DNA of 64,000 bases from Catenisphaera adipataccumulans (GTDB taxonomy: Bacteria; Bacillota_I; Bacilli_A; Erysipelotrichales; Erysipelotrichaceae): the NCBI RefSeq assembly GCF_014202755.1, contig NZ_JACHHK010000005.1, forward strand, positions 1 through 64,000. The letters run 5' to 3'. The notes beneath the pieces were generated by a model. It did no database searches, was not told the origin of the DNA, and worked only from the letters and a program-made list of their open reading frames with translations. Positions 34,575 to 42,512 of this stretch are shown here, piece after piece. The position numbers and the translations under genes are program-made. Each line of letters begins with the position of its first letter. Position 1 is the stretch's first letter.

Positions 34575-35282
34575 TTATATTGCCTTTCTTGCTGCTTCCA
34601 AAGCCAGCTTCATCATATCCTGAAAGGATGTCTCGCGCTGCTGCGGCGTCGTGTCTTCATCGTATACGAAAGAATCCGATACCGTACACAGACAGGCGGC
34701 TTTTTTGTGTGTGATGTCCGCATTGTGGAACAGCGCAAAGCTTTCCATTTCCACTGCCATGCAGTTGTGTTCGGCAGCACCGTTGTTGATGCCTTCTTCA
34801 TAATAGAACACATCAGAAGAATGCAGACGGCCGATGTGCAGCGGGATGTTCAGCTGCTGGGCGGTCATCTCGATCGTGTGCAGCAGATTTTGGTCCGGAT
34901 ATTGAATGTCACGCGTATCGCCGGACTGTGCCTGCGCATAGGTCGAAGGAGACCAGCACGAATCGGCTGCCAGGATATCGAAAGTATGCAGATCCGGTGA
35001 ATAGGCACCGCAGGAACCGATCCGGATGATGGCTTCGACATGATAAGTCGTATAGAGTTCATAGGAATAAATGCCGATGCTCGGCATGCCCATGCCGGAA
35101 CCCATCACGGAAATGCGGGTTCCTTTGTATGTGCCTGTATAACCGAACATATTGCGCACCGTATTGAAACAAACCGCATCATCCAGATAGTGCTCGGCAA
35201 TGTATTTCGCGCGCAGCGGATCACCGGGCATCAAAACGATCGGGGCGATCTCACCAGGCTGCGCCTGATTGTGTGGAGTCAT
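34575..35282 (-). CDS. deoD: DeoD-type purine nucleoside phosphorylase
   Basis: Splits purine (deoxy)ribonucleosides with phosphate to base and pentose-1-phosphate. 235 residues from this start, the usual length of the hexameric DeoD type. Visible are the N-terminal GDPLRAKYIAE, the phosphate/ribose segment GSGMGMPSIGIYSYEL, RIGSCGAY and the acidic catalytic segment SDSFVYDED-like near the end. AGAAAGGATG is 5 nt before this ATG; an ORF start 35 codons upstream lies beyond the promoter and was rejected. The product base can feed Hpt and the purine permease system elsewhere in the window. Confidence 0.93.
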   Translation of the reverse strand: MTPHNQAQPGEIAPIVLMPGDPLRAKYIAEHYLDDAVCFNTVRNMFGYTGTYKGTRISVMGSGMGMPSIGIYSYELYTTYHVEAIIRIGSCGAYSPDLHTFDILAADSCWSPSTYAQAQSGDTRDIQYPDQNLLHTIEMTAQQLNIPLHIGRLHSSDVFYYEEGINNGAAEHNCMAVEMESFALFHNADITHKKAACLCTVSDSFVYDEDTTPQQRETSFQDMMKLALEAARKAI

Positions 35283-35306
35283 ACTATCATCCTTTCTGAC
35301 AAAATC

Positions 35307-35357
35307 AGAATAACATATGTTCCTTGTCTTGTCATGTTCGTGAGAAACCGATACAAT
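35307..35357. promoter_or_regulatory. Divergent promoters with overlapping -35 elements (deoD / yitT)
   Basis: Plus strand: TTGTCA (35329-35334), 17 nt, TACAAT (35352-35357). Minus strand: ATGACA (35335-35330), 17 nt, TATTCT (35312-35307) with an extended TGT. The two -35 boxes overlap by 5 bp on opposite strands. Confidence 0.65.
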
Positions 35358-35387
35358 AAAATCGTTTGCGAAAGAAGGAGGACTCAA

Positions 35388-36224
35388 ATGAAACCACGTG
35401 ATGTGATAAGAATCGTGTTCGGGAATTTTCTGGTCGCGGTCGCGACATGGTATTTTGTGATCCCCAACGATATTTTAAACGGCGGCACCGCCGGTCTGGC
35501 CATTGCACTGAAGCCAGTGCTCCATACCGATACGGTGCTGATGAATAATTTGTTTACGATTGTTTTCTTTGCGATCGGTGCGTTAACTTTGGGCAGGCGT
35601 TTTGCGGCCCGCTCCCTGCTGTCTTCGATCAGCTACCCGGTGATGCTGACGGTGCTGAGCGCGGTCATGCAGCCGGCGGAAGAAATGCCGATGTATATCG
35701 CTGCCATTTATTCCGGAGTCCTGTCCGGCATCGGGCTGGGATTGGTCTTCCGCACGGATGCAAGCACCGGCGGCATGGATGTGCCGGCCTTGATCTTGGC
35801 AAAATACACCAATATGAAATCCGGCGATGCGATCTTTTTGGTGGATGCTTTGGTCGTGCTGCTGGGTGTTTTTACCTATGGCATTGTTCCGGCACTGATC
35901 GGTATCATAGCGGTCTATGTGACCGGAGCTGCGGTCAACCGTACGGTCTTATTGGGCGCTCAGCCGGCAAAAAATGTCATGATCGTCAGCGACGATTGGC
36001 AGGAAATCGAAACGACATTGATGAAGAAAGTCAACCGCGGCGTGACCCGCTTGTCCGCTCAGGGCGGTTATACGAAAAAAGAACGGCCGGTCTTGATGTG
36101 CGTGATCCGTCAGAAACAGTATCCGCAGCTGGAAGAACAAGTTCGGGCGATCGATCCGCATGCGTTCATCATTGTCAATGATGTCCATCGAGTCGAAGGC
36201 GAAGGCTTCAGTGAGAATATTTAA
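35388..36224 (+). CDS. YitT-family membrane protein
   Basis: 278 residues from this start. About five membrane helices in the first 180 residues (YitT_membrane domain, with the conserved NGGTAGLAI and STGGMDVPALILAKY), then a cytosolic C-terminal DUF2179 domain of about 85 residues beginning near VMIVSDDWQEIE. YitT proteins are widespread in Firmicutes; the function is unknown, with suggestions of transport or ligand sensing. AAGGAGG is 6 nt before the ATG; an upstream in-frame extension crosses the divergent promoter and was rejected. Confidence 0.88.
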   Translation: MKPRDVIRIVFGNFLVAVATWYFVIPNDILNGGTAGLAIALKPVLHTDTVLMNNLFTIVFFAIGALTLGRRFAARSLLSSISYPVMLTVLSAVMQPAEEMPMYIAAIYSGVLSGIGLGLVFRTDASTGGMDVPALILAKYTNMKSGDAIFLVDALVVLLGVFTYGIVPALIGIIAVYVTGAAVNRTVLLGAQPAKNVMIVSDDWQEIETTLMKKVNRGVTRLSAQGGYTKKERPVLMCVIRQKQYPQLEEQVRAIDPHAFIIVNDVHRVEGEGFSENI

Positions 36225-36229
36225 TAGAG

Positions 36230-36258
36230 TTGAAAACATTTCGCTGACTTTATAAAAT
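36230..36258 (+). promoter_or_regulatory. Promoter of the rnmV operon
   Basis: TTGAAA (36230-36235), 17 nt, TAAAAT (36253-36258). The predicted leader is only about 13 nt and has no Shine-Dalgarno sequence. Confidence 0.6.
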
Positions 36259-36277
36259 AGGAATATATCAATAGTAT

Positions 36278-36844
36278 ATGAGAACCATCAAAGAAATCAT
36301 CGTCGTTGAAGGCCGGAACGATACGAATACGCTGCAGCGCTGGTTCGACTGTGATACGATCGAGACCGGCGGCGACCGGATCGATCCGGAAACCATCACC
36401 CGTATCCGGCAGGCGCAGAAGACCCGCGGCGTGATCATCTTCACCGATCCGGACAGTCCCGGGGAACATATCCGCCGCTGGATCAATGACCAGGTTCCGG
36501 GATGCAAGCAGGCGTTTATTGAAAAGGCCAAGGCGCGGACCGAAAAGAAAGTCGGCGTGGAACATGCCGGAAAAGAAGATCTGGAAGAAGCTTTATCTCA
36601 TTGTGTGACTTTTACCGACCGCGGGGAAACAATTACTTATGCACAATTTTTGGATTCCGGGTGCATCGGCCGAAAAGCTTTGCGCTTTGCGGTATGTGAA
36701 ACGTTTCATATCGGTCCATGCAATGCGAAGACATGTTTTAAGCGACTGAATCAGATGGGCATCACTCCGGATCAATTGGAAAAGGCGGTCAGTCAATATG
36801 CAGGCAATTGCGACAGTCAAAAAAACAAAAGAAATTCAAAATAA
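36278..36844 (+). CDS. rnmV: Ribonuclease M5
   Basis: Toprim-domain nuclease that matures the ends of 5S rRNA in low-GC Firmicutes. 188 residues, normal length. Catalytic Toprim motifs are the Glu in IIVVEGRNDT and the DxD in IIFTDPDSPGEHIRR; KKVGVEHAGKEDLEEAL is also family-typical. It overlaps rsmA by 47 bp, the usual Firmicutes pair rnmV-rsmA. No ribosome binding site precedes this ATG, so initiation may be on a very short leader. Confidence 0.92.
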   Translation: MRTIKEIIVVEGRNDTNTLQRWFDCDTIETGGDRIDPETITRIRQAQKTRGVIIFTDPDSPGEHIRRWINDQVPGCKQAFIEKAKARTEKKVGVEHAGKEDLEEALSHCVTFTDRGETITYAQFLDSGCIGRKALRFAVCETFHIGPCNAKTCFKRLNQMGITPDQLEKAVSQYAGNCDSQKNKRNSK

Positions 36845-37658
36845 ATACCATATTTATACAAAAAAGAGCTACGGGCAGAATTTTATCATCGAACCGAAAG
36901 TCGTGGAAAAGATCGCCGATGCGGCCGTGCACGATGCCGGCGAATTGGTTTTTGAGATCGGACCGGGCATCGGTGCCTTGACACAGTTTTTGTGTGCCAA
37001 GGCCGATCGGGTCATTGCTTATGAAATCGATCAGCGGCTGCCGGAGATCTTATATAACGAAATCGGCCGTGACCATCTGCAGGTGATCCTGCAGGATTTC
37101 ATGGATGTGGATGTCAATGAAGCCATCCGCACCTATCGCCAGAACAACCAGCCGGTGGTCTTTGCGAGCAATCTTCCCTATTATGTAACGACACCGATCT
37201 TATTTAAATTATTTGAAGCAGAAGAACCGATCGAGCGCATCACGGTCATGATGCAGAAAGAAGTCGGTCAGCGCTTTCTGGCACGGGAAAATGATAAAGA
37301 GTACAATGCATTGAGCGTGATCACGCAGTTTCGCTGCGAAATGAAAAAGGTCATGGATGTATCGCGGCATGTTTTCTGGCCTAGTCCGCGCGTCGATAGT
37401 ATGGTGGTGCAGTTCGTATTTCATCATCGTTACGATGATGTGGATGCCGCATTTTTTATTGCGATGGTCAAAAGTTGTTTTACACAAAGGCGGAAAACCA
37501 TATATAATAATTTTCAAAGCTATGCGGGCGATAAAGCGTCCGCCAAAGAATTATTGGAAAGAGCGGGAATCAATCCGGGGCTGCGCGCCCAACAATGCAC
37601 GTTGGCGGATTTTTTACGCTTGTATGAGGTGAGTTATGAGAGTCTATGCACCCGGTAA
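36798..37658 (+). CDS. rsmA: 16S rRNA dimethyladenosine transferase (KsgA)
   Basis: Dimethylates the two adjacent adenines in helix 45 of 16S rRNA late in 30S assembly. 286 residues. SAM motif VFEIGPGIGALTQFL, acidic post-motif YEIDQRLPEI and the catalytic ASNLPYYVTTP are all present. The ATG lies within the end of rnmV, preceded by AAAGGCGG. Its 3' end overlaps ispE by 23 bp. Confidence 0.95.
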   Translation: MQAIATVKKTKEIQNKYHIYTKKSYGQNFIIEPKVVEKIADAAVHDAGELVFEIGPGIGALTQFLCAKADRVIAYEIDQRLPEILYNEIGRDHLQVILQDFMDVDVNEAIRTYRQNNQPVVFASNLPYYVTTPILFKLFEAEEPIERITVMMQKEVGQRFLARENDKEYNALSVITQFRCEMKKVMDVSRHVFWPSPRVDSMVVQFVFHHRYDDVDAAFFIAMVKSCFTQRRKTIYNNFQSYAGDKASAKELLERAGINPGLRAQQCTLADFLRLYEVSYESLCTR

Positions 37659-38487
37659 AGTAAATCTGGCATTGGATGTCATCGGCCGCCGGCCGGACGG
37701 TTATCACGAATTGGATATGGTCATGGCACCCATTTCATTATATAACGTGTTGGATATTGTTCCGGCCCGCCATACCGTCATCAGCTGCACCAACGGCGAT
37801 ATTCCGGCCGAAAATACGATGAAAAAAATGTTGTGCATCTTAAAAGAACGATTTCCCGCTCTGCCGGGATTTACCGTGATCATTGATGAATATATACCGA
37901 TGAAAGCCGGCCTGGCCGGCGCAAGCGCCAATGCGGCTGCTGTTCTGCGCGGCATCAATCAATTGGAACACTTAAACTTGAGCGAGGCGCAGATGATCGA
38001 GATCGGCAAACATGTCGGGGCAGATGTACCGTTCTGTATTGTCAATCGACTGGCGCGGGTCAAAGGCATCGGCGAAAAGATCAGCGTCTTCTGTCCGCAG
38101 TGGACGACCAACGCCTTGTTGGTAAAACCGGATGTCGGAGTTTCGACACCGGAAGCGTTCCGCCTCTGGCATGAACAAGCGCCGCTGCATCCCTCTGTCG
38201 ATGATGTGCAGAAGGCCATTGCCGAGAATGATGCCGATTTGTTCCACCGGGCGATGGGCAATGCACTGGAACCGGTCGCTGAACGACAGCTGCCGGTGAT
38301 CACGGAAATCAAAAATGGCATGATGAAAGCCGGTCTGCATCGGGCGATGATGACGGGTTCCGGCAGTACGATCATGGGCTTTGGGAATGTGGAGATCATG
38401 AAGAAACTGAAAGAAGAATGGAAACAGAAGTATTCTTTTGTGGATATCGTCAAGATAGGAGGAGACGCATGGCCTATACAATTATAA
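37636..38487 (+). CDS. ispE: 4-diphosphocytidyl-2-C-methyl-D-erythritol kinase
   Basis: GHMP kinase of the MEP isoprenoid pathway, 283 residues. It starts with YAPGKVNLALDVIGRRPDGYHELDMVM; the ATP-binding glycine-rich loop is MKAGLAGASANAAAVLRG; MTGSGSTIMGF is the C-terminal GHMP motif. Its presence implies isoprenoids for undecaprenyl phosphate are made by the MEP route. It overlaps rsmA at the 5' end and the DUF1146-like gene at the 3' end (19 bp), so rnmV to the tagO-like gene are probably one operon. Confidence 0.95.
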   Translation: MRVYAPGKVNLALDVIGRRPDGYHELDMVMAPISLYNVLDIVPARHTVISCTNGDIPAENTMKKMLCILKERFPALPGFTVIIDEYIPMKAGLAGASANAAAVLRGINQLEHLNLSEAQMIEIGKHVGADVPFCIVNRLARVKGIGEKISVFCPQWTTNALLVKPDVGVSTPEAFRLWHEQAPLHPSVDDVQKAIAENDADLFHRAMGNALEPVAERQLPVITEIKNGMMKAGLHRAMMTGSGSTIMGFGNVEIMKKLKEEWKQKYSFVDIVKIGGDAWPIQL

Positions 38488-38681
38488 AATATGTTATTTT
38501 TGCCGGCTGTTTCGGCCTGGCGTTTCAGGCGCTGAGCTGCATCCAATTTGAAAAGTTTGTCGATGTCCGTCAGCCGCGCAAGGCCATGCTTCTGCTGTTC
38601 ATCCTGTCGTTCGTGGTTGCTTATCTGATGACGCAGGGAATCTTATCCTTGACGATGTACAGCGACTGGGGAGCGTATTGA
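38469..38681 (+). CDS. DUF1146-like small membrane protein
   Basis: 70 residues with two membrane helices (about 4-22 and 34-60), similar in size and layout to the DUF1146/YwzB family of Firmicutes. Function unknown. AGGAGGAG lies 6 nt before the ATG inside ispE. The next gene, 1 bp downstream, is an MreB-like protein and the following one makes the first lipid-linked wall precursor; an envelope role is plausible by context. Confidence 0.7.
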   Translation: MAYTIIKYVIFAGCFGLAFQALSCIQFEKFVDVRQPRKAMLLLFILSFVVAYLMTQGILSLTMYSDWGAY

Positions 38682-38682
38682 T

Positions 38683-39603
38683 ATGTTTAACCACCGTTAT
38701 GCGCTGGATCCAGGCAGCTTCATGTGCCGGTTTTATGATTATGAGACCGAAGCAGAAACTGCCGTACGCACATGCACGGCATCTGAGAACGGCAAAGTGA
38801 TCGCCGTCGGGCAGGAGGCCCTGAATTATTTATATCGTCCGGATGATCAGATCCAGGTGCATTATCCGATCGATCATGTGCAGATCCTTTCTTCGATCGT
38901 TCCGGTGATTCATGCCGGACTGGACGAATTAGGCGCCTTTGATACCTTGTTTACAGCGGACCTGGTCGTGACGGTTCCGGATGATATGCAGGAATCGTTT
39001 CAGGAAGAGTGGCAGCGGGAACTGCTGGATGTCGGCATTCATTCTGTTCGTTTCATGCCTCTGCACACCGGGTGGCATGATGAACGGCCGACGCTGCACG
39101 TACACAGCGGTCATTCTTTTACGCAGATTGGTATCTATGCGGAAGACCGCATTTATGCGGAGAAAACGATTTTCTTTGCCGGCCGGCAGATCGATGAAAA
39201 CATCATTGCCGCTGTACGAAAAAACGGCTATTCGATCCTGCCGGAAGATGCAAGGGCCTTGCGGGAAGCCGCATCCGATGCGTTCTGGAGGCATCGGAAT
39301 CCGACCTTGATCTGCAATGCCTATGCACAGACAGGCTGGATCCGGCTGCGCATCAAAGCCGAAACGCTGTGGCCGTGCCTGAAAAATGTTTTTGATCAGA
39401 TCACGCTCTGGACCAAACAAGCTCTGGAACAGGTGGATGTCGAAGTGAAAGAAAGCGTGCACCAAAATCAGATCCAGTTAAGCGGCGGTCTTGGTAATTG
39501 TTTTGGATTGAAACAATCTTTAGCCTTTGCACTGAATATTCCGGTTGTCTGTGCAGATAAACCGGAAAAGGTCGTGATCGATCAAATGAAAGGATGGAGA
39601 TAA
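38683..39603 (+). CDS. Divergent MreB/Mbl-like actin-fold protein with degraded nucleotide site
   Basis: 306 residues. Pattern and length follow MreB: GKVIAVGQEALNYL (about 37-50), a strand-turn DLVVTVPDDMQE (93-104), FFAGRQIDENII (164-175, matching the R-V-G-G-D-E-x-D-E region) and the C-terminal IQLSGGLGN followed by IPVVCADKP. The two phosphate loops are changed: the first (about 6-14) reads ALDPGSFMC where actins have an Asp-Gly-Thr type loop; the second (about 138-146) reads LHVHSGHSF where MreB has DIGGGTT. ATP binding or hydrolysis is therefore doubtful. It may be a non-polymerising scaffold or a regulator of wall synthesis. It lies between the DUF1146-like gene and the tagO-like gene, with 1-bp gaps. 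Confidence 0.72.
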   Translation: MFNHRYALDPGSFMCRFYDYETEAETAVRTCTASENGKVIAVGQEALNYLYRPDDQIQVHYPIDHVQILSSIVPVIHAGLDELGAFDTLFTADLVVTVPDDMQESFQEEWQRELLDVGIHSVRFMPLHTGWHDERPTLHVHSGHSFTQIGIYAEDRIYAEKTIFFAGRQIDENIIAAVRKNGYSILPEDARALREAASDAFWRHRNPTLICNAYAQTGWIRLRIKAETLWPCLKNVFDQITLWTKQALEQVDVEVKESVHQNQIQLSGGLGNCFGLKQSLAFALNIPVVCADKPEKVVIDQMKGWR

Positions 39604-39604
39604 C

Positions 39605-40654
39605 GTGCTCGATTATCGAATCATCATCGTTCCGTTTTTACTGTCCGTGTGTCTGACACCGTTGATCAAAAAGTATTCTTATTATGCCAAGGCATATGCG
39701 AAAGAAAACAAACGTACGGTCCATCATGGGATCATATCCCGGATCGGCGGCGTGGCCATCTTTCTTAGCTTTCTGATCAGCGTCACGATGTTTTTGAATG
39801 CGGACCGGGCAATCATCGGGATCCTATTGGGCGGCAGTTTGATGTTCTTCACAGGGTTGATCGACGATCTGATCGATATCAAGCCGATGACCAAACTGGC
39901 GTTTGAATTGCTTTCGGCGTTGATCCTGGTCTATTTTGGTGTTCGTATCGATACGATCCATGTGTTCAACTTTGTGATCGACAATGACATCATTTGTCTG
40001 CTGGTGACGATTTTCTGGGTAGCTGGGATCACCAATGCGATCAACCTGATCGATGGTCTGGACGGATTGGCCGGCGGGATGAGCGTGATCATTCTGGTGG
40101 TCATCGCCTCGGTTTCTTTGATGGAACGGCGCCTGGATATTGCTTATATCACGTTGATCCTGGCTTCCGCAACGGGCGGGTTCCTTGTGTTCAATGCCCA
40201 TCCGGCCAGTATCTTTATGGGAGACTGCGGATCGCTGTTTCTCGGTTTCATGATCTCGGCCATCTCACTGCTTGGATTCAAAGGCTCGACGATCATTACG
40301 CTGGCACTGCCGCTGATCTTATTGGCGCTGCCGATCATCGACACCCTTTCGGCGATCTTACGGCGGACGTTAAAAGGGATGAAATTCTCACAGGCGGATA
40401 AAAGCCATATCCATCATCTATTGATGAAACAATTCGGCCACCGCAATACCGTCATCATCATGTGTGCGATCACGGCTTTATTCGGACTAAGTGCCTATGC
40501 TTATTTGATCAATACACGCATTGGTGTGACGGTCATGGTGATCATTTTGTTTGGTGTGGAGCTGTTTATCGAAAAGTCGGCAATGATCTCGGAAAAGTTC
40601 CATCCGATCTTAAGTCTGGCCGCAAAATTTAAAAGAAAGTCAGCCGAAAGCTGA
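39605..40654 (+). CDS. tagO: MraY/WecA/TagO-type polyprenyl-phosphate GlcNAc-1-phosphate transferase
   Basis: Transfers GlcNAc-1-phosphate from UDP-GlcNAc to undecaprenyl phosphate, starting wall teichoic acid or related polymers. 349 residues, about 10-11 membrane helices. Family motifs: GLIDDLIDI (metal-binding DDxxD), NAINLIDGLDGLAGG, FMGDCGSLFLG and the HIHH motif in DKSHIHHLL. These match the WecA/TagO branch more than MraY. Start codon is GTG, with GGATGGAG 5 nt upstream; no in-frame ATG fits better. Its substrate is the product of GlmU at 4.7 kb. Confidence 0.88.
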   Translation: MLDYRIIIVPFLLSVCLTPLIKKYSYYAKAYAKENKRTVHHGIISRIGGVAIFLSFLISVTMFLNADRAIIGILLGGSLMFFTGLIDDLIDIKPMTKLAFELLSALILVYFGVRIDTIHVFNFVIDNDIICLLVTIFWVAGITNAINLIDGLDGLAGGMSVIILVVIASVSLMERRLDIAYITLILASATGGFLVFNAHPASIFMGDCGSLFLGFMISAISLLGFKGSTIITLALPLILLALPIIDTLSAILRRTLKGMKFSQADKSHIHHLLMKQFGHRNTVIIMCAITALFGLSAYAYLINTRIGVTVMVIILFGVELFIEKSAMISEKFHPILSLAAKFKRKSAES

Positions 40655-40661
40655 CTTTTTT
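40636..40661 (+). terminator. Intrinsic terminator of the tagO-like gene
   Basis: Stem AAAGTCAGC / GCTGACTTT with a CGAAA loop and a T run; it contains the stop codon. Confidence 0.9.
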
Positions 40662-40687
40662 CCTGTCATGTATTTGTCATCTTTTTT

Positions 40688-40696
40688 TGATTTAAT
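40688..40696 (+). promoter_or_regulatory. Leaderless-type promoter of the PemK/MazF-like gene
   Basis: TGA-TTTAAT ends exactly 6 nt before the ATG at 40703. Confidence 0.5.
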
Positions 40697-40702
40697 GAAG
40701 GC

Positions 40703-41254
40703 ATGGAACCAAAAGAATGGATGAAACACAAACAGCAGGGCATGAAGTATCAAATGGATGAACTGATGAAAGAATCGCAGACCTTGGAAACACATATGCT
40801 TCAAAGCCTGTCTGCATCCGAAGAATATGATTATCTGGTTTCCAAGATGAATTTCTGCCAGCGAAAAGAGCTGAATTCCAGTCTGGATCTAGGGGTGCGG
40901 GTCCATATCGGTGATATTTGTTTCGTCGATTACGGACTGGCATATATATTGGAAATCGGTTATCTGCACTTTGGGCTGATCTTGGCGATGCAGCACGGGA
41001 AAGCTTTCATCGTGCCGGTCAGCGGCAATTATAGAGCATACTTGCAGGCGTATGCACCGGATCATAAACAAGGCAAGCGTCATTTAATGCGCTTAGGCTG
41101 TATCCCAGGTATGAACAAAGTTTCCGTGCTCTACATGAATGATGCCAAATGGATCAATACGGCCCGGATCATTGATGTAAAAGCCCATTTGGATCCGCAG
41201 GAAAAACTGTTTCAGGAAATCAAAGGCCGGATCGTTGAATTAATTGTTAGCTGA
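40703..41254 (+). CDS. Protein with possible PemK/MazF-like beta-barrel domain
   Basis: 183 residues. The first ~65 residues are helical (Met/Gln/Glu-rich). The rest starts with VRVHIGDICFVDYG, which resembles the opening of PemK/MazF barrels, and continues with LILAMQHGKAFIVPVSGN and a final helix. Resemblance is by pattern only. There is no antitoxin gene next to it, so a classic toxin-antitoxin module is unlikely; an RNA-binding or housekeeping derivative is more likely. It is monocistronic, without a clear ribosome binding site but with an extended -10 six bases upstream, and is followed by a terminator. Confidence 0.5.
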   Translation: MEPKEWMKHKQQGMKYQMDELMKESQTLETHMLQSLSASEEYDYLVSKMNFCQRKELNSSLDLGVRVHIGDICFVDYGLAYILEIGYLHFGLILAMQHGKAFIVPVSGNYRAYLQAYAPDHKQGKRHLMRLGCIPGMNKVSVLYMNDAKWINTARIIDVKAHLDPQEKLFQEIKGRIVELIVS

Positions 41255-41271
41255 GCATACGTTTTCGACAG

Positions 41272-41300
41272 AGCGATTCACAAGAATCGCGCTTTTTTTT
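41272..41300 (+). terminator. Intrinsic terminator upstream of tilS
   Basis: Stem GCGATTC / GAATCGC with an ACAA loop, then GC and eight T. Confidence 0.85.
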
Positions 41301-41304
41301 GGGG

Positions 41305-41310
41305 TATAAT
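41305..41310 (+). promoter_or_regulatory. Leaderless-type -10 of the tilS operon
   Basis: Consensus TATAAT, 6 nt (GAGCGT), then the tilS ATG. It is placed only 4 nt after the T run of the preceding terminator. Confidence 0.6.
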
Positions 41311-41316
41311 GAGCGT

Positions 41317-42492
41317 ATGAAAACGATTGTATTAGCTTGCTCCGGCGGACCGGACAGTATGGCGCTGCTGGATCAATGCCGCGGACGGTATGAGATCCAT
41401 GCGGCACACGTGAATTATAAGAAACGGGAAAGCGCCGATCGTGATGAGCACATCGTGAAAACGTATTGTGACCGATATGGCATCGCTTTTCATGTGCTGT
41501 ATCCGAAATGGGATCATACCGGCAACTTCCAGGCATGGGCCCGCGACGTTCGGTATCAATTCTTTGAACAGCTGGCCGATACGTACGGCACGGACTTGAT
41601 TTTTGTCGCGCATCAGCTGGATGACCGCATTGAGACCTATATTTTCCAAAAACGCCGGCAGATGCTTTGTGATACATACGGACTGGCGCCGACGGCGCGT
41701 CGGCACGGCTACACGATCGTGCGTCCGCTTTTGGAACAGGAAAAACAAGAACTGGAAGATTATTGTCTGGAACATGGTGTCCCTTATGGGATCGATGAAT
41801 CCAATCTGACGGATACATATACCCGTAACCGCATCCGCCATCATATCACGGCAGAGATGAGCCGATTTGAAAAAGAACAGCTTTGTAAAAAAATTGACGA
41901 AGAAAATGTGCAGCTGACTAAGCGTCGGCAGGCGGCCGAAAGCTGGATGGAAAAATGCAGTGCCGAAGAACTGCTGCAGCATCCGGATGCCCCGTTTGTG
42001 CTGGACCATTTTTTGTCCCGCATCAGTCACCGGCATTATGCCTATGATCATTTGGCATCGCTGCTGAAACAGATGCAGAGCGACTGCCTGATCGATCTGG
42101 GACAAATTGAACTGGAACGGTTTCACGATCGAATCTATTGTCTGCCGAAAGCCGATCGAATCGATCGGGCATTCGACGCAATCCAAATGGCCGATCATGA
42201 AACATTTGTATTTCAAAAAGAAGGCCGAACGATCGAAGGGGTCACCCTGACGGAAAAAGATTTCCCGATCCATGTGCGTACCGTGCAGGATCGTGACCGG
42301 ATCATGCTTCGTTACGGAACAAAAAAGGTGCATCGGTTCTTTGTCGACCGCAAAATACCGCGGATCTTCCGTAAACGTTGGCTGGTGATGACGGATCGAA
42401 ACGGCCAGGTGATCTTTGTGCCGGGCATCGGCTGCGATGTCGAACATTTTAGTGGGAAACCTACGGTGTTTATGATACAATTAATTCCGTAA
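41317..42492 (+). CDS. tilS: tRNA(Ile)-lysidine synthase
   Basis: Converts the wobble cytidine of the minor tRNA-Ile to lysidine, so it reads AUA; essential in most bacteria. 391 residues. The PP-loop is ACSGGPDSMALLD at residues 7-19; DRIETYIFQKRR and RNRIRHHITAEM are typical TilS segments, followed by the C-terminal substrate-binding domain. An in-frame TTG upstream lies before the -10 element and was rejected; the PP-loop position fixes this ATG. No ribosome binding site is present. It is the first gene of tilS-hpt-ftsH, the standard Firmicutes cluster. Confidence 0.93.
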   Translation: MKTIVLACSGGPDSMALLDQCRGRYEIHAAHVNYKKRESADRDEHIVKTYCDRYGIAFHVLYPKWDHTGNFQAWARDVRYQFFEQLADTYGTDLIFVAHQLDDRIETYIFQKRRQMLCDTYGLAPTARRHGYTIVRPLLEQEKQELEDYCLEHGVPYGIDESNLTDTYTRNRIRHHITAEMSRFEKEQLCKKIDEENVQLTKRRQAAESWMEKCSAEELLQHPDAPFVLDHFLSRISHRHYAYDHLASLLKQMQSDCLIDLGQIELERFHDRIYCLPKADRIDRAFDAIQMADHETFVFQKEGRTIEGVTLTEKDFPIHVRTVQDRDRIMLRYGTKKVHRFFVDRKIPRIFRKRWLVMTDRNGQVIFVPGIGCDVEHFSGKPTVFMIQLIP

Positions 42493-42512
42493 CTTAAGGA
42501 GAAAACAATATT

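Noticed and set aside
40703-41254. Toxin-antitoxin module
   Set aside because: No antitoxin-like gene is adjacent on either side; both neighbours are separated by terminators.
41332-42480. 382-codon minus-strand frame opposite tilS
   Set aside because: It lies wholly antisense to tilS, which has clear PP-loop and TilS motifs. The frame has no recognisable domain or binding site.
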